Positions 1 through 11,669 of a stretch of 64,000 nt of DNA are shown piece after piece (positions within the stretch are counted from its first letter, which is position 1; every line of letters starts with the position of its first letter). The stretch is from Bimastos eiseni (lineage: Eukaryota > Annelida > Clitellata > Crassiclitellata > Lumbricidae), in assembly GCA_959347315.1 (NCBI GenBank), contig OY365808.1, positions 7,641,979 to 7,705,978 on the forward strand, written 5' to 3'. Below the pieces are notes generated by a model, which ran no database searches, had not been told where the DNA came from, and worked only from the letters and a program-made list of their open reading frames with translations. The position numbers were made by a program, and so were the translations under genes.

Positions 1-647
1 TCCAGGATTGAGTGCAATGTATGCTAAATATGAAATGAATCGTTTGTGGGACTTGAGACACGAGAAGTGATCGAAAGAGTGAGATGGGAGGAGGAGGATC
101 GTGTAGGGTGATCTGACTGACTGAATGATCAAAAGGTCGCGAGGATAAACATGGGGGCCATTATTAAATGAGTAAAATAATTGAAGTGTTTGTGTTTTGT
201 ATATGTTTTTACGGACATGACTTTGAAATGGATGTCCTATCTATATTTACATCCAATAATGTGGTTTCTGGATGAGTTATGGCAGATCATGAATTTACCG
301 TTATTTCCAGACTTCAAAAGCTCCACTTGAAAGCTAGGTAGGGACACCAGCTCATTAACGAGAAATATACTCGGCTCTTGCCACCTCATCGTGACGAAAA
401 GAGCCTTCTTCACAAAAGATTGCATTCATAGCTTTCATTCATGATGCCATCTTAATTCCTTGAGAGCAGTTTTGCCCATCGATGCATCTTTAATTATATC
501 TAATTGTGCATTTGTGACCTTAGGGTCAGCTACTGTCGATTCAATTCTTTAAATGTAAATAATCGCTGTGCAATATGCAATGTGATTCGCATTATCATAT
601 CATGCTCTTGTCAGATGCAAATAAAGTTATAGGCCTATACCTCATTC

Positions 648-790
648 CAGAGGCGGCGATCTCGTTTGACAGGTGTGGGGATACCCAATGAGATGGACAG
701 GAAATGTAGGAGGACAAACGTATAAACTGTCCCCTCTCCGTAAAAGGTGGGGGACTTGTCCCCCTCGACTCTCCGGAATCGCCGCCTCTG
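648..790. mobile_element. hAT-type miniature element, 143 bp, with 8-bp target duplication
   Basis: The ends are inverted: CAGAGGCGGCGAT on the left and its complement on the right. The element is flanked by perfect direct repeats CCTCATTC (640-647 and 791-798). An 8-bp duplication with CAG-type termini is the signature of the hAT superfamily. There is no coding capacity, so it is a non-autonomous MITE. Confidence 0.85.
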
Positions 791-798
791 CCTCATTC

Positions 799-1590
799 AC
801 TTGCTTGATGCTTGGGCATCCAGATGACAGCTCTGGAAAAGTGAGTTTGCACTGAATCACAAAAGCTTAATTTTACATCGTATTGATTATAAACAAGTTT
901 ATTAACGTTCTTGTAGCAATAGTTAAGGTATTTTAAAGAGAAGTAGTGATGATTACGCCGCCAAAGAACGAAGACACGATGTCGCATGTAATTGTATGGA
1001 TCTCCTGCACACATTTCGGATTCCAAGCTTAGAAGAACGTTGTCTAGAAAAGAATTTTCTTCGTTAGTATAATGCAAAAAAAGCGTTATTTACTTTTCTC
1101 TCTTTCTTCTGACGTTATTCGTTATCTATATATTGTCTCGACGTGATTTTTATAATTATTTTCTCCGTCTGTCTCTATGTCATTCTTTGTCTTTCTATGT
1201 ATCTACGATTCTACGTCATTCATTGCCTGTTTGGTTTGATGTAATTAATTTTCTTCATTTTTTCATTTGTTTCTACGTCATTCATTGTACTTCATAAGTA
1301 GACTACTATGCAATAGCGTTGTACGGGTTTCATAAAGTAAGGATCCTATACATGCAGTATATATAATACCCACTATGTGGCCAGTTTTCCTTTCCCACCA
1401 TATCGAAACAATTAAACTAATGTCATGTTAATTTCTCATTATTTTTACGCTCTTATATTGCGTCCAGACATCACACAGCTTCGTTACCAGGTTATGGAAA
1501 AGCGTTTACTCTGAGGTGAGATCCGATCCGACTGTTGTAAGAATACAGCAATGCCAGGACTGCGGCGCCTTCGTCAGTGCCACATCATTA
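799..1590. other. Intergenic DNA
   Basis: AT-rich, with T/C-biased CATTC-ATTG and TCTACGTCATTCATTG phrases repeated loosely at 1150-1290. No gene seen. The stretch 1-640 likewise shows nothing I recognise. Confidence 0.4.
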
Positions 1591-1790
1591 TGGTACGGTG
1601 GCCGAATGGTTACAGCGGTCGACCCTTAACGATCAATGTGCGCTGAGTGAGCGGATTCGACCCTCTTCCGAGGCGTCAGTCACTGTGTAGGGACCTTGAG
1701 CAAGTCCTTCGCGCACGATTGATCTGCAGTACAACACGGCGATATCAAATGTCAGAATAAATAAAATAAGTAAATAAAATAATTCACGGC
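1591..1790 (+). mobile_element. tRNA-derived SINE, serine/leucine-like head, copy 1
   Basis: The head TGGCCGAATGGTTACAGCGG resembles box A of class II (Ser/Leu) tRNAs, and GATTCGACCCTC resembles box B. The body continues with TGTAGGGACCTTGAGCAAGT and GCGATATCAAAT, shared with copies at 38985 and 51535. It ends in an A-rich AATA tail. No intact tRNA fold is expected, so it is a SINE and not a tRNA gene. Confidence 0.75.
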
Positions 1791-2394
1791 ATGCAGTATA
1801 CCTTGATGACCGACTCCGCTCTTTATAAACCCAGGCACCCTGGTGAATTCATAACCTATATGATCAGACAAACGAAATCCTAATTGACTGGCGTCATAGA
1901 AATTATTCCGTAGATTAATCATCATTTTCGAGTAAAGGTAGAGTGGGTGGATCAGAGAGAATTTTCTAGAAAGCGTGTCGCACCGGAACTAGGTGAGACC
2001 TTCTCAGAAAGACTAATAATGGTAACGGTAAGCGTCGAGAAGATTGGATAGAGACCGGGTCAAGTGTTTACGTCTGGAGGTATTCAAAGTCTGGCTTATT
2101 TTGTTGATCTAATTGAAAGGCATCCGTCGATTGATCGGCTGCCGAGAATTAAGCCCTCTCTCTTTCGCCAGTAATTAATGACACGTGCTCAGCAGATGTC
2201 TCTTCTGTGCGCTCATGCAGCTACGCAGGACCTACATACATGTATACTGTAGTAGGCCTGTAAACAGACATAACATCATTACAACAGATTGTATTCCAAA
2301 ATACAGAATGTGAATATGACCATTTGATCAAATGCATTCAAATCTGCAGACACACACATGACATATATGTCTTTATTGACGATTTTTTCACCAT

Positions 2395-2590
2395 GAATCG
2401 ACTATTGTTAATATTAATATTAATATTGATATTAATATTAATAGTATTATAATTATTATTGTTGTTATTATCATTATTACTATTATTTATTATCATTATT
2501 ATTATTATCATTATTATTATTATCATTATAATTATCATCATTAATATTATTATTATTATTACTGCTATTATTATTATTATACATATATGT
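2395..2590. repeat. ATT/ATC-rich microsatellite
   Basis: Degenerate trinucleotide array of TTA/ATT with interspersed ATC units. It lies directly 3' (minus sense) of the LINE open frame ending at 2655, so it may be the tail of that retrotransposon. Confidence 0.85.
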
Positions 2591-2654
2591 TTCACATTAT
2601 GCTGTTATCGCTTATGTGGGCGAGCTAAGTGAGTGTTGGCAATGTCCCGAAGAG

Positions 2655-4076
2655 TCAGGCGGAATTCCCACGCTGAAGAACAACCGAGATACGTTGGAAC
2701 AGAAATGACGTCTCCATTGGATCGTGGGTTGCAGCACTCGTTCGACTACCCAACTCTGAGATGAACTGCAGTCCTTCACTGCTCCAAGCGCCGCCGGATT
2801 CCAAGGAGAGGGCTACGAAGTCGTGGGTGTTGGTTATGGTGGAATACTTGGCCCTCTTCGTCTTAGCTGCGCGTTCGGCTGCTTCGCCAGCTCTGACAGA
2901 TGTGTCGACAAGATGTGACTTGGCGTAGGTGTCGGCCACTGTCACATCCCATGCCAGACATCGACCACGTGTCCAAGGAATGAGCGTGACGCCGTCCGGT
3001 CGCTTTCCATCTTCTCTTACCAAGCCGAGAAGTTCCTTTTGCGCTGGAATCTTCGCTCTGCCAAGAGCTCTCCAGATGACAACGTTCAACATGCTATGTC
3101 GTTGATGTTTTTCGCTGCCTCTTTTACAAATTAGTCCATGGAGCCTCTCTTGACATTGGTGACACAAATGTGGCTCGCAGAGCGTCGTTCCTAGCCTAAC
3201 CCAGCTGCCATTCGTACATCCTCGTTTGAGAGGCGCAGGCCTAGAGCAGTCACAGGGGGCGCTAGCATCCAGTCTCCAGAATGAGGTGCTCGTGAGGCCA
3301 GCAGGCGAGCACGGTCACATGGATTGTTATTGGACTCCAGCAGACCTTTCCATGCCTTGTCTGTGAATAGGAGGTCCCATTCTTTCTGGCGATGACTCGC
3401 TGCTCCTGTTGGTGGTTCTGCATCTGTCAGGGTCTTCCAAGCGTTGAGTGCTGAACTCGCAAGTTCATATGGTTCCTCAGCAGACTCTGTTGGTAGGATG
3501 CATGCCTGGAGTTCGCTTGTACTAGCAGCAGAAGCCACAAAGGCAGAAAGTGCCAGCGTAGATGCACAACGAACTCCCAGACCACCATCTCTCACCGGCA
3601 AAGAAGCCGGCCTGGAGCCAACGGTCATTGTCAAGGTCCACATTTAAAATGGTTGACAGTCCTTCTCTCAGCAGTTGATCAAACCGAGCCAAGCCCGGGC
3701 AATCAGCGCAGACGGCTGTGCGCAGACTGTACAAGAGCTTCGCTACACTTGGACTGTTTCTCAGCAGAACCAGAGCGTCATGTGTATAAAGCAAGGACAA
3801 TCTTCCGATTGCCCTCTCGAGGTCATTAGCCTTTGAATTAACGACCATGTTCACAGCTGGACCTGGAATCAGAGGTGCACCCAACAAGGTCATGTCCTCG
3901 AGGGCTATGCTCGTGAACTCTTGAAACGCAGGGTCATTGTTCGGCAGCTGGGTGTTGTGACACGCGATTTCGCATTTGCTGCGGTTCAATAGCAATCCCA
4001 GATTCTTTGATTCCTGCTCGATTAATTGAACATCGTCGGCCACTGTTTCCTTGTTACCTCCCAATGAAACTCCAGG
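2655..4076 (-). pseudogene. 5'-truncated, frameshifted non-LTR retrotransposon polymerase, C-terminal part
   Basis: Three minus-strand open segments (about 3607-4076, 3205-3607, 2655-3205) in alternating frames form one reverse-transcriptase C-terminus. They begin with GVSLGGNKETVADDVQL, just after where the catalytic YxDD would be. They continue through a KCE motif, LLRNS..KLLYSLRTA, PVRDGGLGVR and ASAASTSELQ. A Cys/His-rich segment (CEPHLCHQC...HGLICKRG...RH) follows, then RPDGVTLIPW...WDVTV, and the ORF ends in QRGNSA-stop. The last part could be a PD-(D/E)xK-like nuclease as in RLE-type LINEs, but this is inference. Two frameshifts, near 3607 and 3200, plus loss of the polymerase core make it dead. 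The 5' truncation is usual for LINE insertions. Confidence 0.85.
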
Positions 4077-4540
4077 TTATTATTATTAGTCTAGAATCGG
4101 TCTACACTCTACATGGAACCTTTCCAATTTATGCAGTTAAACATCAGGCAGGAAACATACATTCAGGAACTGCTACAGACGGTCATTTTTCAAATGTCTG
4201 TAATATAGAGGTCTATCAGATCAGATTGCTTCATAAGACATGTTGTCTTTTACAACGAAAACTATAAGTTCAGTTTAAATATGTGATTTAAATTTACGGC
4301 TGATAATTCAATATCTGGATGCAGTTTGATTTTATTGCAATTCTGATTCTTAAATTTTGAAAAGAGCACCTCCAAAACGTATTATAATCAGAGTATATAA
4401 AGCTATCGCTCAGAGCCATATACTCCGTCCACTGCTCGTGCTCTGGCAGTGCCAGTCTCAAGCCTGGATGAAAAAGGAAGGCGACGCTAATGATCTATGT
4501 TGGTACGAGTATTGTTGAGCTATAACGACTATCACATTTG

Positions 4541-4640
4541 GAGCCCAGTTAGCTACGTTGGTTAAGAGCGTGGGTCGAGACCGCGTTTCAAGCGCCTCAG
4601 CGAAAGAGAGCATGCGGACCGATCGATGTTCGCTTGCCGA
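4541..4640 (+). mobile_element. Possible tRNA-derived SINE fragment
   Basis: TTAGCTACGTTGGTTAAGAGCG resembles a Pol III box A, and GTTTCAAGCGCC about 30 bp later loosely resembles box B. No clear tail or flanking repeats. It could be a decayed SINE of a different family from the serine-like one. Confidence 0.3.
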
Positions 4641-6128
4641 TGATGGCTCATGTCAAAGAGTTAAATCTCTGGCTAGTACGGTCCCTTCACGGGAACTCTA
4701 AATAGTTTGGCGTCCACACAAACGGCAGAGCGACGTTGAAGGTTCTAAACAGATCAAACTCCCGTTGATATCGAGCAGGTCGAGACCGCTATAAAGCAAT
4801 TAAGTTAAAGTAAGAACATGGGGTTTTCGGGACCATCTTTTATTGACTGATGGTAATCTGGTAGATGGCGCAATCGTTCCATTTGATTACATATCATTGA
4901 TGATGTAAATTTGCCGTAGTGGAGCTCGTCAAGGAGGACTCGTTCGAGTGGTTAAAAGATACTAAATATTTTACATTTTTTTGATTTTTTCTCTTAATTT
5001 TATAGTTATGTACGTCAAAATTTGATACAATGTATTGTCATGCAAGCCGGAAATGTCTGCAGAATTCCAGCGCTGTATTGGTCGAGGGGAACATACCCGA
5101 AGAAGAGTTGAAAGATGTGACAAATTTTACGTAAGCCAAGTTAAATAAAAGAGGGTAAAAAGGCGAAACCTTGAAATAAAATAAGGGCTCACTTCTCCAG
5201 CGATATGCTCTCATAAGAGTTACAATTATATAAAAGAAACTGTCGTCTTCGCCTTTATGAACATGTTATGACTAGTAGGTCTATATAAAGTGCAGTGTTT
5301 GAAGCCAGATCCTTTTGTGACCTTTTGGACTCCAAAGCAGGGCAATCGTTTAAATTAACCCCATCCATAGCATGTGTTCGAAACTTCGAATTGCTATAGC
5401 ACCTGTTTTTTTCGTATTCTCAGCATGAATTTTTCGGCATCTGATCTATCCAACGAAGACGTAGGCCTGATCATAGCCTAGGTCTTAGCCTTTGTAGACA
5501 CAACTGTAGGATAACAGACGACAGTAAGATTATATACATCATGTGCTTCGTCACACGACAGCTTCCATTCTAGCTACTTTCACATGATGACTTGACCAAC
5601 GCAACGCGGAAAGGGAGCTTGTGCATCACAGAGAATAGGGCATCATTCCTGTCGGACCGCTCTGAGACGCTGGTCCTATATAAGCCAGTAATTGACAAAC
5701 ACTAATTAGTGACAGCCAGGCAAGGGTTCTCGGACGTGTCAGATAATTCGATTTTATAAGGTACGGATGCGTGGCTAATTTGCATCGTCAGTGGCGCCCC
5801 AAGCGACCGCCCAACTGAACATCCGCACAGTAAGTATACAAGCACTATTATACAGACATAAATGAACATACAAAGCACAGATATAGGCCAACATATACGC
5901 ACGCCTATGCACGACAAACATGCATAATTTGCATATGCATATAAATAAACATATGCACATATAAATATATAGTTTGTGAAATTACATATTATACATGCAT
6001 ACTTGCATATATAGGGCCTATATACATATACATATATATATATATGTATATATACAAAATACAATATATTTATATGCATTTCACTCTTCAGTCGATGAGG
6101 TAGTTTAGTTTTCAGAGGGCAGTGACCA
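4641..6128. other. Intergenic DNA
   Basis: No exons recognised. A TATA-rich tract lies at 5985-6075 with a perfect TATATA palindrome. Open frames here are AT-driven. Confidence 0.4.
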
Positions 6129-6188
6129 TCTAGTGGTCATCTCGTCCGTCTAGTGGTCATCTCGTTCATCTAGTGGTCATCTCGACCG
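6129..6188 (+). repeat. Three 20-bp tandem repeats
   Basis: Three copies of TCTAGTGGTCATCTCGTCCG, differing only in the last four bases. No coding context. Confidence 0.85.
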
Positions 6189-6517
6189 TCGTTATCGGAC
6201 GTTGCCTTCAGACCTTGGGTAAACAGATTAACCCCCTCGGGATAAGACGAATTGAATTTTAACAATCTACACTATCTCTGGGGGCGGTTGAGGAGTTTAG
6301 CCCGCGGGGATGGCAAATCATTTCCACGTGTCTTACGCTATTCCCTCGATACTTACAGCCGGTAATAAACCCTGTTATATGTCAGCGCCCATGAATAAGT
6401 TGGTGCCCCGAAGCCCTGCGCATGACTTTTGTGTGGCATTTTGCAAATTTGGAGATCAAGATTACGTTACATGGTAATGCAACCAGGCCTACAACATAAT
6501 ACAACGCAGTAATACGA

Positions 6518-7390
6518 GGGGCCGTCCATAAATCACGCAATTTCTGACGAATGTTAATTCCCTCCTCCTCGTCACACGTCGTCACAAAAGTCAAACAACC
6601 TCAAAAATGACGTCACAAAGCTCTATCTTCCCTCGAAAAAAACAAGTTGTTCATAATGTTATATGCAAATATTCTTATAATTTTATTTTCAAGAAAAGTG
6701 ATTATAACTGTAAAAGTGCTTAAAAGTAACTATGTGGTAAAACGAAGAAAAATGGAGAAAGTATAATTACTACATTCATTGTGCATTATACAAGATGAAA
6801 AGCTCTGGTAGAACTATTGCATTTATTTTAAAAAATGTTTAATAACAATAACTTGAAACAATCTTAACTTTATGCTTCACCTGCTTCTCCGTTCTCCAAT
6901 GGAGAACCAAATGCTTCTTTATGGAATAAATAGAGAGAACTTGGATTGATATTCAATTCATATCCAGCTCTTCTTCGTTTCCACACTTTCTCTATGTACT
7001 TCGTTTGCGATTAAACCATTAGTTCATGTTGTCACCGTGCAGCGACTCTCTGTGGCTTGACGCGCTTTTTCGGTATAATTGATTCCTACTTGTGTGTTAC
7101 AGTCTTGCAGAATGGCTGCCTCACTTTCAAAACCTCAAAACTGACATCGAGCATAATAGAATGCAATCCAAAAAGTTAGAAAGCAATTATCACAATAAGT
7201 GTTGTTAAATTGTGGTAACAATAACTGCTTATTAAGTGGAACTTGTTTATCTGAGTGAAAACTGTTTGATAAAATTATGCAAGTAATGTTTTATTTGATT
7301 ATGTTACGTATCAGACCCCTCGCCCTCCCCTCCCTCCGTCACACATTGTCACATCTCAATAGGTACGTAGCGTCATTTTTGGACGGCCCC
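6518..7390. mobile_element. 873-bp non-autonomous DNA transposon with terminal inverted repeats
   Basis: The left end GGGGCCGTCCATAAATCACG matches the inverted right end GGGGCCGTCCAAAAATGACG. GGGGCCGTCC-type termini recur in many invertebrate MITE families. AATAC occurs on both sides (6511-6515 and 7391-7395), two bases off the left end, so the duplication is uncertain. There is no transposase frame. The interior is AT-rich and unremarkable. Confidence 0.7.
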
Positions 7391-7719
7391 AATACAGCTG
7401 TAATTTGATAATACACTTCTAACAAAACGGTCAGAATTGCACATTGAAGCCGAACAACCATTAAGAGTCATGCAGAAGAGGTAGTTTTTGCAATCATAAT
7501 TATACCATATCAAACCCTGATAAATATTATGTTTCAAGTTATGATGGAGTGTACACAATGTATTTGCAGGTAGCTGCAATCCAGTCCGAGTCCAATGTAA
7601 TTACCTACGCATTGGGATTTGATCCGGAGTTTAACTTCTTTATCGGTGGTTTAAAGACATCTTATCGATACAATGGCCGCTGACGTCTTCTGGGTTCTTC
7701 TGTCATTTCCCCTTTTTCT

Positions 7720-10615
7720 CCGGAAATTTGTTCCGTCTTGTATCGTCATCTTTTTTGATGTTGTCTCATTATCTTTTTCATGATATGATCTATCCATCAG
7801 TTTTTATGTTCTTTTGTCATCATTCCCTCCCCCCATATTATCTCGTCTCATCATCATCCTTTTTTGATATTATCTTGTCAAGATTTTTTCCTCCAATGAT
7901 GCTATCATTTTTTCGCATTTTGGTCATACATACAGTTATGCAGTTTGCTAGGACTATCCGCAGGTTGGTACATACAATAATGCAGTGTGTGTAAATTTAC
8001 ATGCACTGTTCAATGTGTGTTTATATAATCAAATGTACATGCAATACAATGTTAATGTTTTCAGTTGTTTTCCTCTCTTTTTTCTCCCCGATGCTATATC
8101 GTCATCTTTCTGGGGTGTATTTTTTTCTGATGTTGTCTCGTCATCAATTTTTTTCTGATATTATAAATTTATATTTTTTTGATGTTATCTCATCATCAAT
8201 TTTAACCATGTAATCATCCTCCATCCGGACATTAAAGAATGATTGTTTGTTTAACGACGGTGTATAGCGAGTGTGCTTTTACCGTCCTTCATGATATCTC
8301 TCTTCGGTTATTGTTCATTGTTTTTGTTTTCTTGTATTTCTTTTCTCCTCTGATTCTCGCAGTTGTTGTTCGTCTCCTTCGTTTTCGTCATTTTCGCTGG
8401 TTGTCATCTTCGTTGTTCGTCACCATCTGCGTTTGTCATCTTTTTTGTTCAGAATTTTTATTTTATTTATATATATATTTTATTATTATTTTAAATTTAA
8501 TTTTTTTGTATATTTTGTTATTGATTTTCTGCTGCTCTTTTATGGCTCATATGGCTCCTTTTATGGCCTGTATGGCTCTTCCTTGGCCATATTGGCTCTT
8601 TTTTGATGGCTGTGTTTATTCCATTTGTTGGCCATTTCGACTCCTTTTTGGCCTTAGTTTGGCTCTTTTTTTGGCCAATATACGGCTCTTTTTCGTCACA
8701 AATTTATTTATGTAGCAGTTATCATCTTTCGCCCTCTCTCTTCCTGCTGTCTATCTTCGTTCCTCAGGTCCAGCTTTTTGCTTGTCCCTGTTTCTCTCCT
8801 ACTTCTATCTTCACTCTGCTAGCTTCTTCTTCTTGGTTCCCCATTCTGTTGTTGATTCTGTAAGGCAATATACATATTGGTTACATATACACAGTTATTT
8901 TTTTGCTTTTTTGTGTGTCCCATATGGCTCTTCTTTGGCCATTTCGGCTCTTTTGTGGCATTCTTTACTCTTTTTTATGGTCTTTCTGGCTCTTTTATTT
9001 ATTATTGTGGCCTCATTTTGGCTCCTTTGTTTGTCCAATTATTCGGCTCTTTTCACGACTAATTTATTTATGTATCAGTTATCGGTTGTCATCTTTCGCC
9101 CTCTCTCTTCTATCTGTCTATCTTCGTTTCCCTGTTTCTCTCCTTCGACTTCTAACTTCTCTCTGCTATCTTCTTCTTGGTTCCTTTTTGTGTTGTGGAA
9201 TCTAAAAGGTAAGTTGTACATTGGTTATTTTACAGTTTCATTAAAATCATTCTACCCTCCCATATCTCACGGACTTTATCATTAGCCAGTTGCTGGATTT
9301 CCTGGCATTGCAGAATGGTTTTTACGCTGCACTCCATTTTTAGTGCAGCACGCTTCTGTCGCAGGATGCTGCTGATGTTCGTTTGGATCAGCCCAAGAGA
9401 AGGTGATCTATTGTATCAGGTTTCCGGATATTAAGGATGATTGCTTGTTTCACGACGGTGTGTAGCGGGTACGCTTTTACCGTCCTTCGGATTTTCTTTC
9501 TTCGGTTGTTGTTTTATCGTCTTTCTTTCTTTTTCTCCTTCTGGTCTTTCGCTGTTGTTGTACTACTTTTCGTTTTCTCCATTTTATATATATTTTTATT
9601 TATTTTTGTTAAAAAAGTTTTTATTATTATTTTTTTTGTATATATATTTTTTCTCTTTGTATTGGTTTTCTTTAGCTCTTTTTTTTGGCTCATAAGGCTC
9701 TTTTATGGCCTGTATGGCTCTTTTTTGGCCTTTTTTTGGCTCTTTTGTGGCATTATTTATTCTATTTATTTTGCTTCGTTTTCTTTTGGCCAGAATAAGG
9801 CTCTTTTTTCATTACGACTTTATTTATGTACGATTTTTCAACTTTCGCCCTCTTTCTTCCTGCTATCTATCTTCGTTCCCCTGTGTCTCTCTTTCGTCTT
9901 CTAGCCTCTCTCTGCTATCTTCTTCTTCCTGGTTCCTTTATGCTGTGGTTGTTTCTGAAAGGCAATGTTTTTAAATTATTTACATCTATACGCAGTTATG
10001 TTTGCTCTTTTTTGTCCCATAGGGCTCTTTTTGGCCATGTTGGCTCTTTTTGTGGCATTTTTGTTGTAGGATTTTTTTATCTTATACTTTTTTTATTTAA
10101 TTGGTTTTGTTTTTTTGGCCAGTATTCGGCTCTTTTTTCATAACATTTTATTTACGTGGCAGTTATCATCTTTCGCCCTCTCTCTTCCTTCTGTCTATCT
10201 TCTGCCTCTGTTTCTCTCTTTCTACGTCTTTCTTCACTCTGCTATCTTCTACTTCCTGGATCCTGAATCTGTTGTCGACTCTGCAAAGCAAATGATTAAT
10301 TAGTTACATCTATACGCAGTTATGTTTGCTCTTTTTTGTCCCATAGGGCTCTTTTTTGGCCATGTTGGCTCTTTTTGTGGCATTTTTTGTTTTGTTTTTT
10401 GTTATTCACATGGTTTTTTGTGGCCAATGTATGGCTCTTTTTCATAACAATTTATTTACGTAGCAGTTGCAACTTTCGCCCTCTCTCTTCCTGCTGTCTG
10501 TCTTCTGCCCCTGTTTCTCTCCTTCGTCTTCTGCCTTCTCTCTGCTATCTCCTCCTTGTTTTCTCCTTTTTGATAGTAGTATCTATATCGGTCAATTTTT
10601 TTTCCGGATATTAAA
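7720..10615 (+). repeat. Pyrimidine-rich composite tandem repeat, about 1.2-kb period with about 320-bp subrepeats
   Basis: Strongly T/C-rich DNA. A landmark like TTTCCGGATATTAA followed by a GATTG(C/T)TTG block recurs near 8224, 9423 and 10600, giving a period close to 1.2 kb. Within it, a block containing CAGTTATGTTTGCTC, GGCTCTTTTTGGCC and CTTTCGCCCTCTCTCTTCC recurs about five times (8.5, 8.9, 9.7, 9.97 and 10.3 kb), the last two 322-324 bp apart. Several open frames rich in F/L/S run through it on the + strand, but they are by-products of the composition. No protein family is visible. Confidence 0.8.
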
Positions 10616-10756
10616 TGCAACAAGAGCTTTGATATCTCATACCTTACATGTACTTAAGGGTGTACATCTTTGTTGTGTGAAGACTTTAAGATGGTATCTT
10701 TATATTTCACGATTTTTTTGCCCATTGAGATAATTAAAGCAATTCAATGGCACAAT

Positions 10757-10788
10757 TGGGTAAGACGCCCCCAATGGCGTCTTACCCA
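10757..10788. repeat. Perfect 13-bp hairpin
   Basis: TGGGTAAGACGCC and its exact complement are separated by the 6-base loop CCCAAT. The hairpin is isolated, just after the pyrimidine-rich repeat. Function unknown. Confidence 0.8.
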
Positions 10789-11304
10789 GAGGAGGGTTTA
10801 AGCAGTGGTTTCAGTCTAACTGGCAATATTTTAACTACCCAACTCATGCAAGTACCTAACAGTCATTCGCTAGATGGCAGCTCAATAATGGAAGAAGGCA
10901 TAAATCAAGAAAAATTATGTTCATTATCATCAGATACCAGAGGGTGCATGGGCGTCATGGCCCATAGCAGGAGAGTCTTATAGAACAATAGCCGCAATAG
11001 TCTTTCAAAGTGTTTAGTATATTTTACTGAGTTAAAAAGAACAAATCAACGGCTTACGATGACCTTTGATATGACGTACAATTCTACAATGCGCTATACA
11101 ATGTGGCCTATACGTTATTTTTTATCATACATGCCCCGGTTATGAGCTCCGATGGCGATTATTAAAAAAAACACGATGGGACTGGAAGACTGGGCTTACC
11201 ATCGCGTCAGCAACAGATCTGAGAGTGATCGCGAATCTCTTCAATATAAAGGCCTATAGCCGCCTATAGTCAACCGCCTTTCTCTAATCTCAGCCGGGAA
11301 TGAA

Positions 11305-11395
11305 GCCATGTAATGTAATGTAAATCCTTAAAAAAATTTCTCAGCGCCCACAAAAGCGACGTCAGAGAGAGACCATCTTATTTACCGGCGCTATA
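11305..11395 (-). mobile_element. LINE 3'-end remnant (TTTCT-AGCGCCCAC family)
   Basis: A short TAATG-type tail is followed by TTTCTCAGCGCCCACAAAAG. The same sequence occurs near 31407 and 40833. In minus sense this reads as a LINE 3' UTR followed by a tandem-repeat tail. It lies about 275 bp upstream of the eIF3a start codon. Confidence 0.5.
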
Positions 11396-11584
11396 CTAAT
11401 TCAATTCCGCAAGAACCGTTCCCCTCGTTTCTTTTCGGTGCCAGGTCGAAATCCGGGGAGTCAAGCCGAGGAGACAGCCTTCCATGGCGTCGAGATTTCT
11501 ATATTTTAGTCTTTGCTTTGCGACTGGCTTCTGATCTTCCGGTGTACATAATTCTTTGGTTTCGCCATTTTCGTGTCGGTCCAT
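11396..11584 (-). other. Short GC-richer open frame divergent from eIF3a, function unknown
   Basis: A 62-codon open frame starts at 11584 and points away from eIF3a; its ATG lies 85 bp from the eIF3a ATG. The DNA is noticeably richer in G, C and CpG than its surroundings, as promoter or 5' UTR DNA often is. I recognise no domain, and no continuing exons were found further along the minus strand. It may be a first exon of a divergent transcript, an eIF3a promoter segment, or chance. Confidence 0.15.
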
Positions 11585-11669
11585 GAAAGGCGAAGTTGTG
11601 ACAGACTTATCGATTATTTAGTTAAAAAGAAAGGACGGATTCAAAAATCTTCTGAGATACATTGCAATC

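Noticed and set aside
1591..1690. A functional tRNA-Ser gene
   Set aside because: The head resembles box A and B, but stems do not pair properly and the same body follows in two other copies, which indicates a SINE.
8239..10733. Overlapping hydrophobic F/L/S-rich open frames on the + strand
   Set aside because: They follow from the T/C-rich tandem repeat, occur in several frames at once, and show no conserved domain or splice pattern.
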